Below, one piece after another: positions 47,894-59,360 of a DNA stretch of 64,000 nucleotides. The stretch is from contig OZ025276.1 of assembly GCA_964019165.1 (NCBI GenBank), positions 5,641,840-5,705,839 of the forward strand, in the 5' to 3' direction. This stretch comes from Mastigias papua (taxonomy: Eukaryota; Cnidaria; Scyphozoa; Rhizostomeae; Mastigiidae). The notes under the pieces are model-generated. The model did no database searches and was not told where the DNA came from. It saw only the letters and a program-made list of their open reading frames with translations. Position numbers and translations under genes: made by a program. Each line of letters begins with the position of its first letter. Position 1 is the first letter of the stretch.

Positions 47894-50800
47894 TGACAAA
47901 TGTAAAATGCCCCTCAAGAAAGATAAATCCGTTTTTTTAAACACGTTATCATACCATACGCAACGAAAACGACATTGAAGATTTTTTAAGGGAGTCTGAG
48001 AAAGATGTTATAAACCGTGTCGGAAAATTTATGAAAAAAGTTGATACACAAAAAAATTTTAATAAGCCCACACCAAAAAATAAGAAAAGTGTTTATGAAT
48101 CATAAGATGATTTAGATGATGCTTTTAATGAACCCACCCCAAAAAGAAAAAGAAAAAAAGTGGTTTTGATGATTCAGGAGATGAAGAAGATGATGATGAT
48201 GAGGGTAGAACTAGAGGTAAATTACATTTAGATGATGTAAAATCACTTGATGAATTAGTACAAACAGGAGAAATTGGTCAATATGCTGATTATGGTGGCG
48301 GTGGATCGGATATTCCCGATACAATTTATGTATCTTCTTGTTGTCAAAGTGAAAAATTAAATGTAACACCTATAACTAACGCATTTGCAAATGGTTATAT
48401 TGAAATACCAACAAGAATAAAAAATACAAAAGCATGTGTAAACATTAAAAATAACGATAATAAATGTTTTCTATGGTGTCTTCTCTTACACGAGCGTTAT
48501 CGTATGTGTAAAAATGAAAAAATAGAGCATCTTGAAAGACTGTTTGGTGAGAAAGCTTTTATACATAAAAATGAAATAATTAAATTAGATTATGATGATA
48601 TTGATTTCCCAATACCTTATAGTAATTTACACGTATTAAAAAAAGTTGAAACTAATAACAAAATTAGAATAAATATTTTTGAGTATAAAGAAAATAAATA
48701 AAATAATGTTTTACCGATTTATAATAGTAAAAACACATTTGAGAATACAATGAATTTATTAGTTATAAGTGAAACAGATAAACAAAAATATCATTATGTG
48801 TATATTAGAAATTTAAATAGATTATTGTCATCATCAAACTCTGATCATAATACAAAATTGTGTGAACTTTGTTTAAAACAATTTTCAAGTTAAAAAACGT
48901 TTTTGAGTCTGAAAGACATAAGTGTAATTTTAAAGATAATGTTGATTTACCTGATAACATGTGTTTATAAGATGGTAAATTACTGAAGTTTCCAAAACAC
49001 GCTTAAAATTATAACATTAAACACAAACAAACACTACCATGGATAATGTATTGTGATTTTGAGAGTATTTTAGTGCCTGTAAAAGATACAAAATATAATG
49101 ATAAATATGAGCATAGATTAAGTTCTTATTGTTATAATTTAGTTTGTAGAGAACGTCAAAGTTTTAATAAATTTAAATTATATAGAGGGAAAAATGAAAC
49201 TGATGCGGTTATTGATCACTTTTTCAATGATGTTAAGGATATATTGATTCATATTCAACAGTGTAAAAAGAAATATCATTCATTACCGGTGTTGACATAT
49301 GAAGAGCAAAAAAACCATGATAAAGCAACACATTGTGAATATTGTCAAACAGAATTCGACGACAAAGATCATAAAAAATGTGCTCATCATAATCACATAA
49401 ATGGATTATTTATAACATCATGCTGTCGGATTTGCAACAACAAAATGAAGACATCTAATACCCTAAACATCGTGTTTCACTATTTAAAAGGCTACGACAG
49501 TAATTTTATATTATCACGACTGGCCAAACATTTTGAAGGAAAAAATATCTATTTAATAGGTCGTAACACTAGTAATATTTTTCACATGGGTGTTGATAAC
49601 TTTATTAAAATTATCGATTCTTATGAATATGTAACGAGTAGTTTATCATCATTATCTGCGAATTTAAAATTAGATTATATCAAATATACGCGAAAATTAA
49701 TCGAAAAATATAATTTAACGGACGAATTTATTGTTAAGGATATTTTTCCATATACGTATATCAATTCATTTAATAATTATAAATATAAACGTTTCCTGAT
49801 ATTCCATATTTTAATACAGATCAAGAGACATATAAAAAATATGGTCATTTTTATTATTCATATTTTAATGATTTAGGCTCGTATAGCGATTATTATCTTA
49901 TGAAGAATGTATTATTATTATCAGATATTATGGAAAGTTATCGAACATTGTTCATGGATAAATATCAAACAGAATTGTTTTCTCATTACAATATTAATAG
50001 TTTAACGTGGGATGTTTTTAAGCGATTTAATTCAATAAATATCAAAATAATAGATAATTACTCGATGTATGATGCCTTTAAAAGCATGTTAAGAGGAGGA
50101 ATCTGTGGTATTGGTTCATCACGTTATGCTAGATCTAATAATCAGTATATGATAAATTATAATCCAGATGAAGAAACAAGTTATATTATACATTTTGATA
50201 TTAATGCGATGTACGCGCATATTATGAAGACGTATAAATTACCGTATGATGACTTTATATATTTAACAAATCAAGAGATTAAAAATTATAATATTTGGGA
50301 ATATGATGAAAATTCAGATTATGGTTTTATATTATGTATCGATATATCAGAAATTAATATTGCTTATCACGATTATTTTATTGATCTTCCTTTGTTTCCA
50401 CAAAAAAGAAAAATTTATAAAAAAGAAATATCACAATATCAAAAGGATATTTTAAGTAAAAATGAAAAACCAATTTTGTGCACTGAAAAACTTATACTCG
50501 ATAATCATGCTAAAAAAGAATATGTCGTTCATTATTTAACATTACAGTGTTATTTAAAGTTAGGTGGGTTTAACATTGAAAATATACATTATATAATTAA
50601 ATTTAGACAAGCTAATTATATGAGACAGTATATTGAATTAAATCATAAAAACCGTTGTGAAAGTACAGATAAAAATAATCAACAAATGTTCAAACTTATG
50701 GGTAACTCATTGTGTGGAAGGACCTTGATGAATAAAGAAAAATTTAATTCTAACATAAGAATTGTTACAGATACTGATAAAGCTAAAAAAGCAGTATCTA

Positions 50801-51455
50801 AGGATACGTTTAAGGATTATGATATTATTGATGAAGAAAATTTCCTTTTTAATATCGAAAAAAGTTATATTAAACTTGATTCACCGACATACATCGAAAG
50901 TAGTATTTTAGACTAATCAAACATTTTGCTTTTTAATTATTGGTATACGTTAAAACAAAAATATAAAAACGATATCTCGATGCTCTATAGTGATACAGAC
51001 GGCTTTGTCTGTAATATTACAAAACACTATGATGTTTGTAAAGATATGTATTAAATGGATATGTTCGATATGAGTTGTTATGATGAATCATTTAAATATT
51101 ATAGACCTGGAAAATATGAAACGGGTAAAATAAAAGATGAATCAATTTCAATAATTACAGAGGCTGTATCATTGAAAGACAAGCTATACGCCTATAAAAA
51201 GGAAAACGATGAAGTAAAATGTAAGGGTGTGAAATATAATATAAATTTTGAATCATGAGAAATGCTGTGTTTAATAATGAAATAATCACAGCTAAATTTA
51301 ATACAATAAAATCAACTAAGGATTGTAAAATTTATTCATACACAGATTCAAAAACATTGATGGCTTATACTGATAAACGCTTTCTTTTCAATCAAACAAT
51401 GTCCTATCCATACGGGCATTTCATGATAAATAAGACTTATGACGATATGATATAA
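47894..51455 (+). pseudogene. Protein-primed family B DNA polymerase, broken, copy C
   Basis: About 1190 codons. N-terminal part: RKINPFF, NENDIEDFLRESEKD, an acidic run, VTPITNAFANGYIEIP, CFLWCLLLHERYRM, FPIPYSNLH; then a CxxC finger (48868). Exonuclease motifs: YCDFESIL (49050), VFHYLKGYDSNF (49470) and FIKIIDSYEYVTSSL. Polymerase motif A FDINAMYAHIM (50200), motif B LMGNSLCGRTL (50695) and motif C LYSDTDGFV (50985) with both catalytic Asp present. Stops or frame changes near 47938, 48104, 48160, 48699, 48892, 49007, 49800, 50914, 51052 and 51255. The two long open pieces (49046-49876, 49900-50916) hold the exonuclease and the palm motifs A and B. Confidence 0.8.
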
Positions 51456-51558
51456 AAATAATTACAACTTCTGCATTTATTTTATTATTTAATTGCAATG
51501 TATGTATTTATATATAAATATAATTACATATTATGCAATTATTCTAATATAATATATA

Positions 51559-52448
51559 ATGGATTTAGATACTTATGAGAATTTAATACAGAAACGTATT
51601 ATAGCACAACAGAATATAATGAATTTAAAAAAGAATATAGATTTTGAAAACCAAACAATCGAACGTGATTTTATAAACGCGGAATTAGATAAACTAATTT
51701 TTATTGACACTACAAAAAAATCAAGTGACACATTATGGGGCGAAAATAACAATTTTACTGTTAATATGTCAGGTGACGGACTGGAATTAGAGAGTGATAC
51801 AGAAAATTACATAGGAGTACAGTCATTAACTATGTCATATACATGGAATAATATTGATGTATTAAAATTTAATAATAACACATTACGGTACTCTAGTAAT
51901 AATGGTAGTACATGGGGAACGATAACATTTCCTGATGGTAATTATACATATTCTGACATTAGTCAATATATTTCGAATTATTTAGAAAGTCAAAATATTG
52001 ACAAAGATGGTATCCAGATATTATATGTCAAGTTTGAAAAGATGTTTTATTGAATTAAAAGAAAATTTCCAAGTAGATTTTAGAAGTAATTTATCTTTTG
52101 GTCAGTTATTGGGTTTTATTGGGTTTTAATAATTTAGTAACAACGAGCTCTTATGGGTCATTAGTACCAAATATAACAAACACTGTTGACAATATTATTA
52201 TTAGATGTTCCTTAGTCAATTCGAGTAATTTTAATGGATATCAGGCTGATTCAGCACTTTATATGTTTGATACATCAAAGTACAGACTAGGGTATTCTTT
52301 TAGTATCAATGAAAGAAAATTAATATATCATAAAATTAATACGAACAATATAAAAAAGTTCACTATTAAAATTCAAAATGGATTAGGTCGATTTGTTGAT
52401 TTGAAAGATACACAAGTTTTGATGGTTTTATTTATTAGAAGTGTTTAA
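51559..52448 (+). pseudogene. In-frame fusion of Z N-terminus with minor capsid candidate, copy C
   Basis: Residues 1 to about 40 are the coiled-coil start of protein Z (MDLDTYENLIQKRIIAQQ), directly joined to the minor capsid candidate from IDTTKKSSDTLWG onward. The other copies have about 1.2 kb of Z between these points, so a deletion removed it but kept the frame. The capsid part has VNMSGDGLELESDTENYIGV, MSYTWNNID, NYTYSDISQYI; a frame change near 52030 and a ten-base duplication near 52107-52130 break it, and the last part (NITNTVDNIIIRCS, GLGRFVDLKD) ends at 52448. Confidence 0.65.
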
Positions 52449-52467
52449 TTATATAATATAATATATA

Positions 52468-52833
52468 ATGAATAGATTAAACTGTTAGAGCACTAGTTCT
52501 GTACTTTATTTTGATTTCGTAATGTGTGCTTCATGTGTTCATATTAGTTCCCTTTTGTAATATGTCAACATTTAGTGTTTACGTCATGCCTCGTCATTGT
52601 CCCATTGTCCCATCCCATGTGAGTAGCTATTGCGTTTTGTCTATTCTTGGTGTATTGTCTCATTGCTTACTGTCATCACTTTGTCTTGTGTAACATGTTG
52701 AATATAAATGTGGGTGTGCTGTGTATCTCTAAGTTAAAGTCGTCGTGAGTTTGAGTACAGTCATATAAGTTGCCGTGAGTGAAAGTCGTTTCAGTTCAAG
52801 TCGCCGAAAGTTACCGTTGCCGTTGTCTTTGCT

Positions 52834-52873
<40 letters not shown>

Positions 52874-53452
52874 GCGTTGGCGTTGCTGATTGAAGGCATT
52901 AAAGTTGGATGAACATGGAACACTAATAACTATATGTACTTGCATTAATTTGTCATTTTGATGTAGCTCTTTATTTTATTAATTGTTATTTATATATCTT
53001 TATTACCCTGTTTATTACTTTATTACCTTTAAAACTTGAGTTGTTTTAGAAAACCCTGTTAAAATTAATTATAATAATTATTCACAAGATACAATGGGCG
53101 ATGGTTTATCAAATGTTTTTAAATCGATGATTAATGCAGCAGCAAAAAAATGGCATCAGAAAGTAGTAAACAAATTATCAAAAGTGCAGCAGAAACAGCT
53201 GCTAGAGCTGCTATAGAACCAGTAGCAAAAAAAACAGGTGAGGTTGTAGCTAATAAAATATTTAAATCAACAACAGAAGTACCTGATAAAAATGAAGAAG
53301 AAACACCTATAAAACGTGATAAAGGAGCTATTATTGAAAAAGAACTTAACAAATATATGAAAATGATGATAATAAGAGCGATAATAAGGGAGATAATAAA
53401 GGTGATAATGAGGAATATATAAAAAAAAGTAAATTCAATGAATTATTATAAT
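52468..53452 (+). pseudogene. Protein X split by an insertion, copy C
   Basis: ATG and five codons (MNRLN) follow the AT-rich motif; the gene resumes at about 53047 with PVKINYNNYSQDTMGDG, VFKSMINAAAKK, a frame change, then ESSKQIIKSAAETAARAA and GAIIEKELNKY. The C-terminal end is expanded by repeated ATAATAAGG-like units that add an aberrant tail, and the FNELL end with its stop (53450-53452) is in another frame. Confidence 0.65.
52483..53046. mobile_element. Unidentified insertion in X, with (GCCGTT)n
   Basis: About 560 bases foreign to the element, more GC-balanced than its flanks. It contains a GCCGTT/GGCGTT hexamer array at about 52812-52886 and no gene. No clear duplication or inverted ends, so its class is unknown. 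Confidence 0.5.
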
Positions 53453-53465
53453 GTATTATTTAAGA

Positions 53466-54005
53466 ATGAGTTTAGTAGAATTTCGGCGTCGTTGTGAAAA
53501 AATTGATCATAGTGTATCGAATCGTAATCTACCCATTCGAGGCAACAAAGTGCATACACATAGCGTATCTGGAGATGACTATATGTTGAATGATTGGTAT
53601 TATAGTTACTATTATTTTGTTTTAGGCGTAAAAAAAGCTGATGGATCAGATTATGCAGCTGCTGATAAACTCGCTATTGCCAGTGACTCGGCATCATTAA
53701 TTCGAAAATTGGAGGTTAAGTCAAACGGCAAAAATTTATACGACAGTTACGATTTAAATTATTATATGGTGACAAAGAATACAATACCAATACCAAATCA
53801 AAATGAACCAGTTGTAAAACAACCAGAAGGCACTTCTTTGAATTGGCAGCCTTATAATCCGCCACCATTTTACGACGATCATGAGATTCAAGGAGTTAAG
53901 GGTTATGGATTAAAACAAAAGATCAAAGAAAGGAAAGGGAATTCTTTTCGGAAACTCGTAATAGAAACCCATTTCGAAACATCCCATTACTAAATATCCT
54001 ATTTT
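53466..54005 (+). pseudogene. In-frame capsid/pVI-like fusion by deletion, copy C
   Basis: Starts as the capsid protein (MSLVEFRRRCEKIDH, YMLNDWYYSYYY, LEVKSNGKNLYDSYD) and after about 107 codons changes to the C-terminal part of the pVI-like protein (TIPIPNQNEPVVKQPEG, NPPPFYDDHEI, GYGLKQK). Roughly 1.7 kb (rest of capsid gene, start of pVI) is missing, yet the frame is maintained to a stop at 53993; the pVI-type tail PLLNILF is in another frame and ends at 54005. A short AAAATAC-like identity sits at the joint. Confidence 0.7.
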
Positions 54006-54459
54006 AAAATTTAAAGACAGTTCAACAAGTAATGTTTATTTACAACAGTGGATTAATCACATGGATATAAATAACCGATTTGGGGGCGTTTATGCAAAAG
54101 ACCAATTAACATATGATATGATAAAAAATAATAAATTTTATATTATAAATTTAGATGATTTAAATTCTCCAAGAAACGGTACTCATTGGACAGCACTTTT
54201 ATATAATAAAAATAAAATCGAGTATTTTGATTCTTATGGGTTAACCCCCTTGAGATTATTTCTGACAAATAATTCATATACATATAATAGCAGTCAAATT
54301 CATTCTTATGATTCTAAGGCCTGTGGCTATTTTTGTTTATATTTTATATATCATCTATATCACGATTTTTCATATTACAATATTATGAGACGTTTCTCAT
54401 TGGTTGATTTTGAATATAATCAAATTATTATAAAGGACTTTTTCAACAATTATAATTAA
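53983..54459 (+). CDS. Adenain-like cysteine protease, copy C (Gln changed)
   Basis: Open frame to 54459; first Met in frame is at 54061, but similarity to copy A begins upstream (KYPILKFKDSSTSN), so the true start lies in the overlap with the pVI-like tail. Catalytic His (NGTHWTAL), Asp (YFDSYGL) and Cys (SKACGYFC) are kept. The residue seven before the Cys is His rather than Gln (IHSYDSKAC), and the loop after YFDSYG differs from copy A (TPLRLFLTNN), suggesting small compensating indels. Activity doubtful. Confidence 0.75.
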   Translation, partial: PITKYPILKFKDSSTSNVYLQQWINHMDINNRFGGVYAKDQLTYDMIKNNKFYIINLDDLNSPRNGTHWTALLYNKNKIEYFDSYGLTPLRLFLTNNSYTYNSSQIHSYDSKACGYFCLYFIYHLYHDFSYYNIMRRFSLVDFEYNQIIIKDFFNNYN

Positions 54460-54515
54460 TTAAGTAGAAGCAACAGGGTTTGGAAGAAATGAAAAGTGAA
54501 AGTGCGAGAAAATAA

Positions 54516-54588
54516 CCGACCCGAGCGGGATTCGAACTCGCGACCCCTGACTTTGTACGTCGGTGCTCTACCAACTGAGCTATCGGGC
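54516..54588 (-). tRNA. tRNA-like sequence (pseudo-tRNA in SINE)
   Basis: Same unit as at 40035-40106 on the minus strand, with intact A box and B box (GAGTTCGAATCCC) and apparent anticodon ACA. Confidence 0.5.
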
Positions 54589-54646
54589 CACGCTTCCAAA
54601 TCGCTGCTCAAGGGTAGGTCATTTGCTCGCACCGCCCCTCTCTTAA

Positions 54647-55735
54647 AGGGCAACTGAAGTGGAAAACCAAAACTCCTAAGGAAGCACATCTTTGGCATTA
54701 CAATGTAAAACAATACTTCTTTATTTCATCTGTTTTATTGTTTGACCAAAATATTACCTTCTTTTTGGCTAATTGACTCAACTGGATGCCGCCATTTTGT
54801 ATTCCTACTCCTTTCTCAAAACGAGGTTTGACGTCATAACGTCAATTAACGTCAAATTGTACGAGTTGTTTACTATGAATTTGTTTTCGATCTTGGGTAA
54901 TTCTTGCCAGACATGCTGTTTCACGGTGTACGAAATATTCTGCTAAAACCGCTAAAGCTGGAATTGTGAGTTATCACAAAATTCCGAGTCATCTTGACAT
55001 ACAGAATGCCTGGCTTGCACGATTGAAGAGAGCAAACCTCCCTGCTCTAAAATTGTTATGTTTGCAGTGAACATTTTGATGAAACTTGCTTTGAATCAGG
55101 AACTGATTTAAAGAAAGAACTTCTTGGTCAAAGAATCAGACGACGCTTGAAACCAAATGCGGTTTTCTGCTGCACCAGGGCAACAAACTAAAAGAGCTGC
55201 AACAAAGCACTTTCAGAGCAATTTCTTATCTATTACACGGACAAAATATAAGCATAGCTCTTAAGTTGCACCTACCAGTCAGAATTTGTCAGCCTGTGTT
55301 TATCGTCTACTGCGACCGCCTGAACATCGCCTACATCACTACTGGCATGAGACACTTAAGGCTCGAACTGGTATGGTTGAATTCCAAACCGGTCCATTTC
55401 TCCAATCGGAATGTCAACGCCGTCATCTGATGATAATGGTGATAACGACGATCGATCTAAATCTGAATTTCCAGAACTCATCTAGGTATTCTAAACTCAA
55501 ATGTATGCGATTGTGGGTATGGCGACTTGACGAGTTTGACGCTATGACGTTAATCCTCGCTTTGACAATGGTAGTAGGAATACAAAATGGCGGAACCCAG
55601 TGGAGTCAATTAGCCAAAACGAAGGCAATATTTTGGTTAAACAACAAAGCAGATGATATAGAAAAGTATTGTTTTGTATTGAAATGCCAAATATTTGTTT
55701 ACTTAGGAGTTTTGGTTTTGCACTTCAGTTGCCCT
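54647..55735. mobile_element. Kolobok-like DNA transposon, TTAA target, THAP remnant
   Basis: Ends AGGGCAACTG...CAGTTGCCCT with terminal inverted repeats of about 200 bases (54647-54860 against 55525-55735) and TTAA on both sides (54643-54646, 55736-55739). Removing one TTAA and the insert restores the uninterrupted CTCTTAACCAATTTG seen at 39954-39970. TTAA duplications, RRGG termini and a THAP domain together define Kolobok. Only about 1.1 kb long, so internally deleted. Confidence 0.75.
54913..55170 (+). pseudogene. THAP-domain remnant of Kolobok transposase
   Basis: Readable pieces: SYHKIPSHLDIQNAWLARLKR, split by frame changes, then CSEHFDETCF with the C-x2-H zinc ligands, and a basic RRRLKPNAVFC end. 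This is the THAP DNA-binding domain that binds transposon ends. The catalytic part is missing. Confidence 0.65.
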
Positions 55736-55936
55736 TTAACCAATTTGCACAGGGGAGCCATCGCAGCTCCATCGCAATGTGCATTGGACCTGCTGTTGAG
55801 AGAGGACTGCTCACACCAGGGGGGCTATCACAGCCCCATCGACTGGATAGAGTTGAGGAAGGTTAAGTAGAAGCAACAGGGTTTAGAAGAAATGAAAAGT
55901 GAATATAATTAATATTAATTATAATTAATTATATAT

Positions 55937-56923
55937 ATGGGTAATTTAGACGGTATGAATAAAATTCATCATAGTGATGAGTTTCATGAAAAACGTGAAA
56001 ATATTAATATGCACGGAAAAAGTATTGATAATTTAAAAACTATATGTATGAATGATCAAAGAACAAATTTAAAATACTGTATTAACATGGAATGTCTATT
56101 AAATTTTAGTTATACGCATTTATGTGAGACCATTTTTTGGGAAAAGTATCAACAAGCTATCGCGCTTTATAAAATCGATACATCAAATTCTCATGAAGTC
56201 AATTTCGATCAAACTACAAGAAAGGTAACTATACTTTTCAATCAGTCGTTGAGTCAATCTAGCGCAACACAGACAAGTGCTAATTTAAAACCAACCATAT
56301 CTACAAAAGCAAATAGAGTAAATAATCGTTATTATTTAGAATTCAATGGTTCACAACGGATGATTAGTGATATTGATTTAAATCCAGCATCTGGAGAAGA
56401 AGATATTGTGAATATTTTTAGTGTATGTAAAATTTCGCAATTTGGTGGTTCTTATTGGGCCAGGTGTGGTCTTTTTGGCCACGATAATTCATTTTTCGAT
56501 AAATTTGTAAGCTTTAGCCCCAGTGGTGATCTAATTGTGTCTGCGACGACTAATGATCATATTGCGATCGGTCAAAATGCTACAAATGGACGTACGCCAA
56601 TTGCACCTTATAAAACAATGGCTAATGCTGGTGAATTAGATAAATGGATTTGTTTAAGCATACACTGGAATCTTCCTATTGAAACATCTTATGTGTATTG
56701 TAACGGTAAAAAACTATGCGAGTATACAAGCCGTTCGAGTGTCGGATCAACACAATTAACTTTTGGCGACATTAATCCATCAGGTATTGCTCCCTTTTTT
56801 GGAAATATCAGCTGTTTTTTATTATATAAAAATCGTCGTATATCTGAACGTGATATTGAACTGCGTCACCATGTGTTGTGCTCTAAATGGTATAATATAG
56901 ATCATGATCCTATAACATTCTAA
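55937..56923 (+). CDS. LamG/concanavalin A-like lectin-domain virion protein, copy C
   Basis: 328 residues, intact, with an AT-rich motif (TAATTATATAT) just before the ATG. Clear orthologue of 2803-3783: MGNLDGMNKIHH start, KSIDNLKTICM, RYYLEFNGSQRMIS, IDLNPASGEEDIVNIF, CGLFGHDN, GDLIVSATTNDH, WICLSIHWN, FGDINPSGIAPFFG. About two thirds of residues agree with copy A. It is the least damaged gene of copy C, despite neighbours full of stops, and a candidate for a selective constraint test. Confidence 0.75.
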   Translation: MGNLDGMNKIHHSDEFHEKRENINMHGKSIDNLKTICMNDQRTNLKYCINMECLLNFSYTHLCETIFWEKYQQAIALYKIDTSNSHEVNFDQTTRKVTILFNQSLSQSSATQTSANLKPTISTKANRVNNRYYLEFNGSQRMISDIDLNPASGEEDIVNIFSVCKISQFGGSYWARCGLFGHDNSFFDKFVSFSPSGDLIVSATTNDHIAIGQNATNGRTPIAPYKTMANAGELDKWICLSIHWNLPIETSYVYCNGKKLCEYTSRSSVGSTQLTFGDINPSGIAPFFGNISCFLLYKNRRISERDIELRHHVLCSKWYNIDHDPITF

Positions 56924-56936
56924 TTTATTATATAGA

Positions 56937-57038
56937 ATGAGACATACTATAATTTTTGTTATAAAAAAAGTCATTTATCAGATGAATTTTCCAATTATTT
57001 GTTTGATAATAATAAATAAATTGTATAAATTATTCTAA
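56937..57038 (+). CDS. Small hydrophobic peptide, 33 residues, copy C
   Basis: Between lectin and fibre genes, as at 3794-3889. Starts MRHTIIFVIKK and continues FPIICLIII with a basic end. A single membrane-spanning stretch is possible. The start and the ICL cysteine motif match copy A. Confidence 0.5.
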   Translation: MRHTIIFVIKKVIYQMNFPIICLIIINKLYKLF

Positions 57039-57051
57039 TATATATTATATG
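57035..57051 (+). promoter_or_regulatory. AT-rich gene-start motif before the fibre gene, copy C
   Basis: CTAATATATATTAT precedes the ATG at 57049. Confidence 0.45.
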
Positions 57052-58895
57052 GGATATTACGATGGTGTTATTCATGATGATAAAAATGAAGATCAAGTTA
57101 AATTTTCACTCACAGATTTTCATCTTTTGAATACTGTTTTGCATATAAACAAAAACCTAAAATTCATTCTCCATTCCAGCCAATATAGTAATAGGTTTTT
57201 AATAAAAAATGATATTTTAGATATCGATAAAGATAAAATTCAGATTAATCCTAAGAGCATTATTTCAGTCGATCCAACGACAGGAACGCCTAATGGTACA
57301 ATTATTGTAGACAATAACGATAAATTAAAATTAAATTACTCTTCAAGAGATTTTTTTACAGACTATAATTCGACTTTATGGGTGAATATCGGACCAGGTC
57401 TGACGAGAGATAGCAATAATAAAATAAGTCTAGCAATTTCTCAATGTAACTTGAAGTTTGAGAATAATCAACTGTGTATCGATATGAACAGCATAATAAA
57501 CGATTTTAATTGTACTAAATTAGATGATAAACAGAGATTAAGACTCATTTATAGCGCTGATGACTTTATGATAGACACCACAGGTAAATTAAATTTAAAG
57601 TTAAGTGATCATTATATAGTGAGAATCATTCATGGGCTCGAGATTAATGCAGATAATGACACAATTCGATATGATTCTAACAGTAATAAATTAATATCAA
57701 GCATTGATAAATATCTAGGAACATTTGGCAAATAAATACGGGTGATATTTATTTAGATTCTAATTCAAAGATGAGATTGAATATTAATAATTGCGTGGGT
57801 GATAATGTAGGGTCGAAAGTCATCATGAATACAAATAATAAAATAGATCTAGATATTGTAGATCAACAAGCAGGCTCTATATATTTCGATTCAAATAATA
57901 AATTGACAGTGCGGTTAGGATCTTTCTTCTCAAGGGATAGTTTGGGGCATTTTTTTGCTCATGTTAATCAAGATCACGGATTAAACTGGAATAATTATAA
58001 ATTGAATTTAGACATTAGTCCGCATTAGAATTTGTAAATAAAAAATTAACATTGGCTTATAATCCATATTTCAAAGTATCAAATAATCAGTTAGATCTAG
58101 ATATAGCAAAATTAAAAACAGATATTGTTATTCCTAAAACTAATGAAGGTATAAAATTAAATTACGATGGTACATTAAGTGTTGACAAAAGTGTTTTAAC
58201 TAGTTTTATTAACGTTGGTAGTTTAAGTGGTTTGAAAATTGTGGGCAATCAATTAATTGTTGATGAAAATTTAATGTCATCAAATTTAATACGATTGAAC
58301 AGTAATTCGAGTTTAAAAAGACGTGCAAATAACTTCTACGAGATAGTTTATGACCGTGTGTCAATAGATGCAGAATTTTCGACAGGCAACCTTATGGTAA
58401 AATCAACTTATGTGTCAAGTATTCTAAATGAGACATATATTAACAAGAAAGTCATAAATGAAGAAACTGATGATTCTAACATTATTTTCATATGGAAATG
58501 ATGATTACGTAAAATTGTTGTATAATAACCAAGGTATCATAAAATTTGGTGATATGTATAAAGTTAGTCCGACATATATTAATGAAATAATAATACCAAC
58601 ATCTGAAACATTATTAAATAGACAAAATGTAATATCGATTTATTGTGATGATATAAATAGTTTAAATAGAGAAAAAATAATTTTTTTTGTAAATAGTAAT
58701 AAAATTTATGAGAATTCATTAAATATAAATATATCATTATTTACACACTAATACCATGATTTTTATTTATGTAATAACAGCGACAATAGCCAATCGTTCA
58801 ATGGTAAACTTAATGATTATAGTATGTTGCAAAATATAACCGAATCTGAAGCATTAAATCTTCATGAGTATTACAAATATATCCATAATATATAA
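57049..58895 (+). pseudogene. Fibre-like protein, broken and internally deleted, copy C
   Basis: Same gene as 3901-6116. The first part is open to 57735 and includes the region that is frameshifted in copy A (SLTDFHLLN). Shaft-type units: GPGLTRDSNNKISLAI, CNLKFENNQLCIDM, DHGLNWNNYKLNLDI. Frame changes at about 57735, 58028 and 58460. Near 58465 about 390 bases present in copy A (the CALCWWD region) are missing. The lectin-like head (KLLYNNQG, NVISIYCDD, FNGKLNDYSML) follows, with an in-frame stop at 58751, to the shared end at 58895. Confidence 0.65.
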
Positions 58896-58919
58896 TAAAT
58901 TATAATATATATTATAATG
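58893..58919 (+). promoter_or_regulatory. AT-rich palindromic gene-start motif before U, copy C
   Basis: AATTATAATATATATTATAA leads into the U start codon, near-identical to copy A at 6113-6141. Confidence 0.5.
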
Positions 58920-59360
58920 GATTCCCTGAGAAAAATCATTAAATTTATGAATGAGAATTTATATTTATTTGAGGATATATATAAAAACATACATAAAAAT
59001 GTATTAAAAGCCTCGATATGTTAGAAATATCTATTAGCAACTTATTTAAATTTAAAAAATATATCCCTTAGAACAATAATGACCGAAAATGATTACGACA
59101 TTGGATTGATCGGACCTGGACATTCATGCCTTACATAGATATGTGAGAAAATTTGTTCAAATCGAGTATGTCACTTACACTCTATATTACAGGACGCTTA
59201 TGGTAGGATTTATAATAATTATAATCAAACAGGTCGTGGATATGTTTATGTGTTTAACGCGCCAATTTGGATGAAAACATCACCTTTTTTCGGCCATATT
59301 AGTGGTTTAATGTATTCAATTTACTATAATATTAGATATTACCGTGAATATCAAAAATAA
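58917..59360 (+). pseudogene. Protein U, two in-frame stops, copy C
   Basis: 147 codons matching 6139-6585: FMNENLYLFE, NDYDIGLIGPGHSCLT, ICEKICSNRVCHLHS, FFGHISGLMYSIYYN. TAG codons near 59022 and 59137 interrupt it. The central and C-terminal blocks are highly conserved between copies, showing that the gene was functional in their ancestors. Confidence 0.6.

Larger units (their letters stand above)
54461..55904. mobile_element. tRNA-derived element carrying a Kolobok-like transposon
   Basis: A relative of 39773-40131 placed between protease and lectin genes, bounded by ATAATTAAT on both sides (54452-54460, 55905-55913). Its left end has GAAATGAAAAGTGAAAGTG and the tRNA-like unit in minus orientation; its right end repeats TAAGTAGAAGCAACAGGG directly. 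Unlike the relative it has one tRNA-like unit and a different right part. The Kolobok-like element interrupts it at 54647-55735. Confidence 0.6.
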
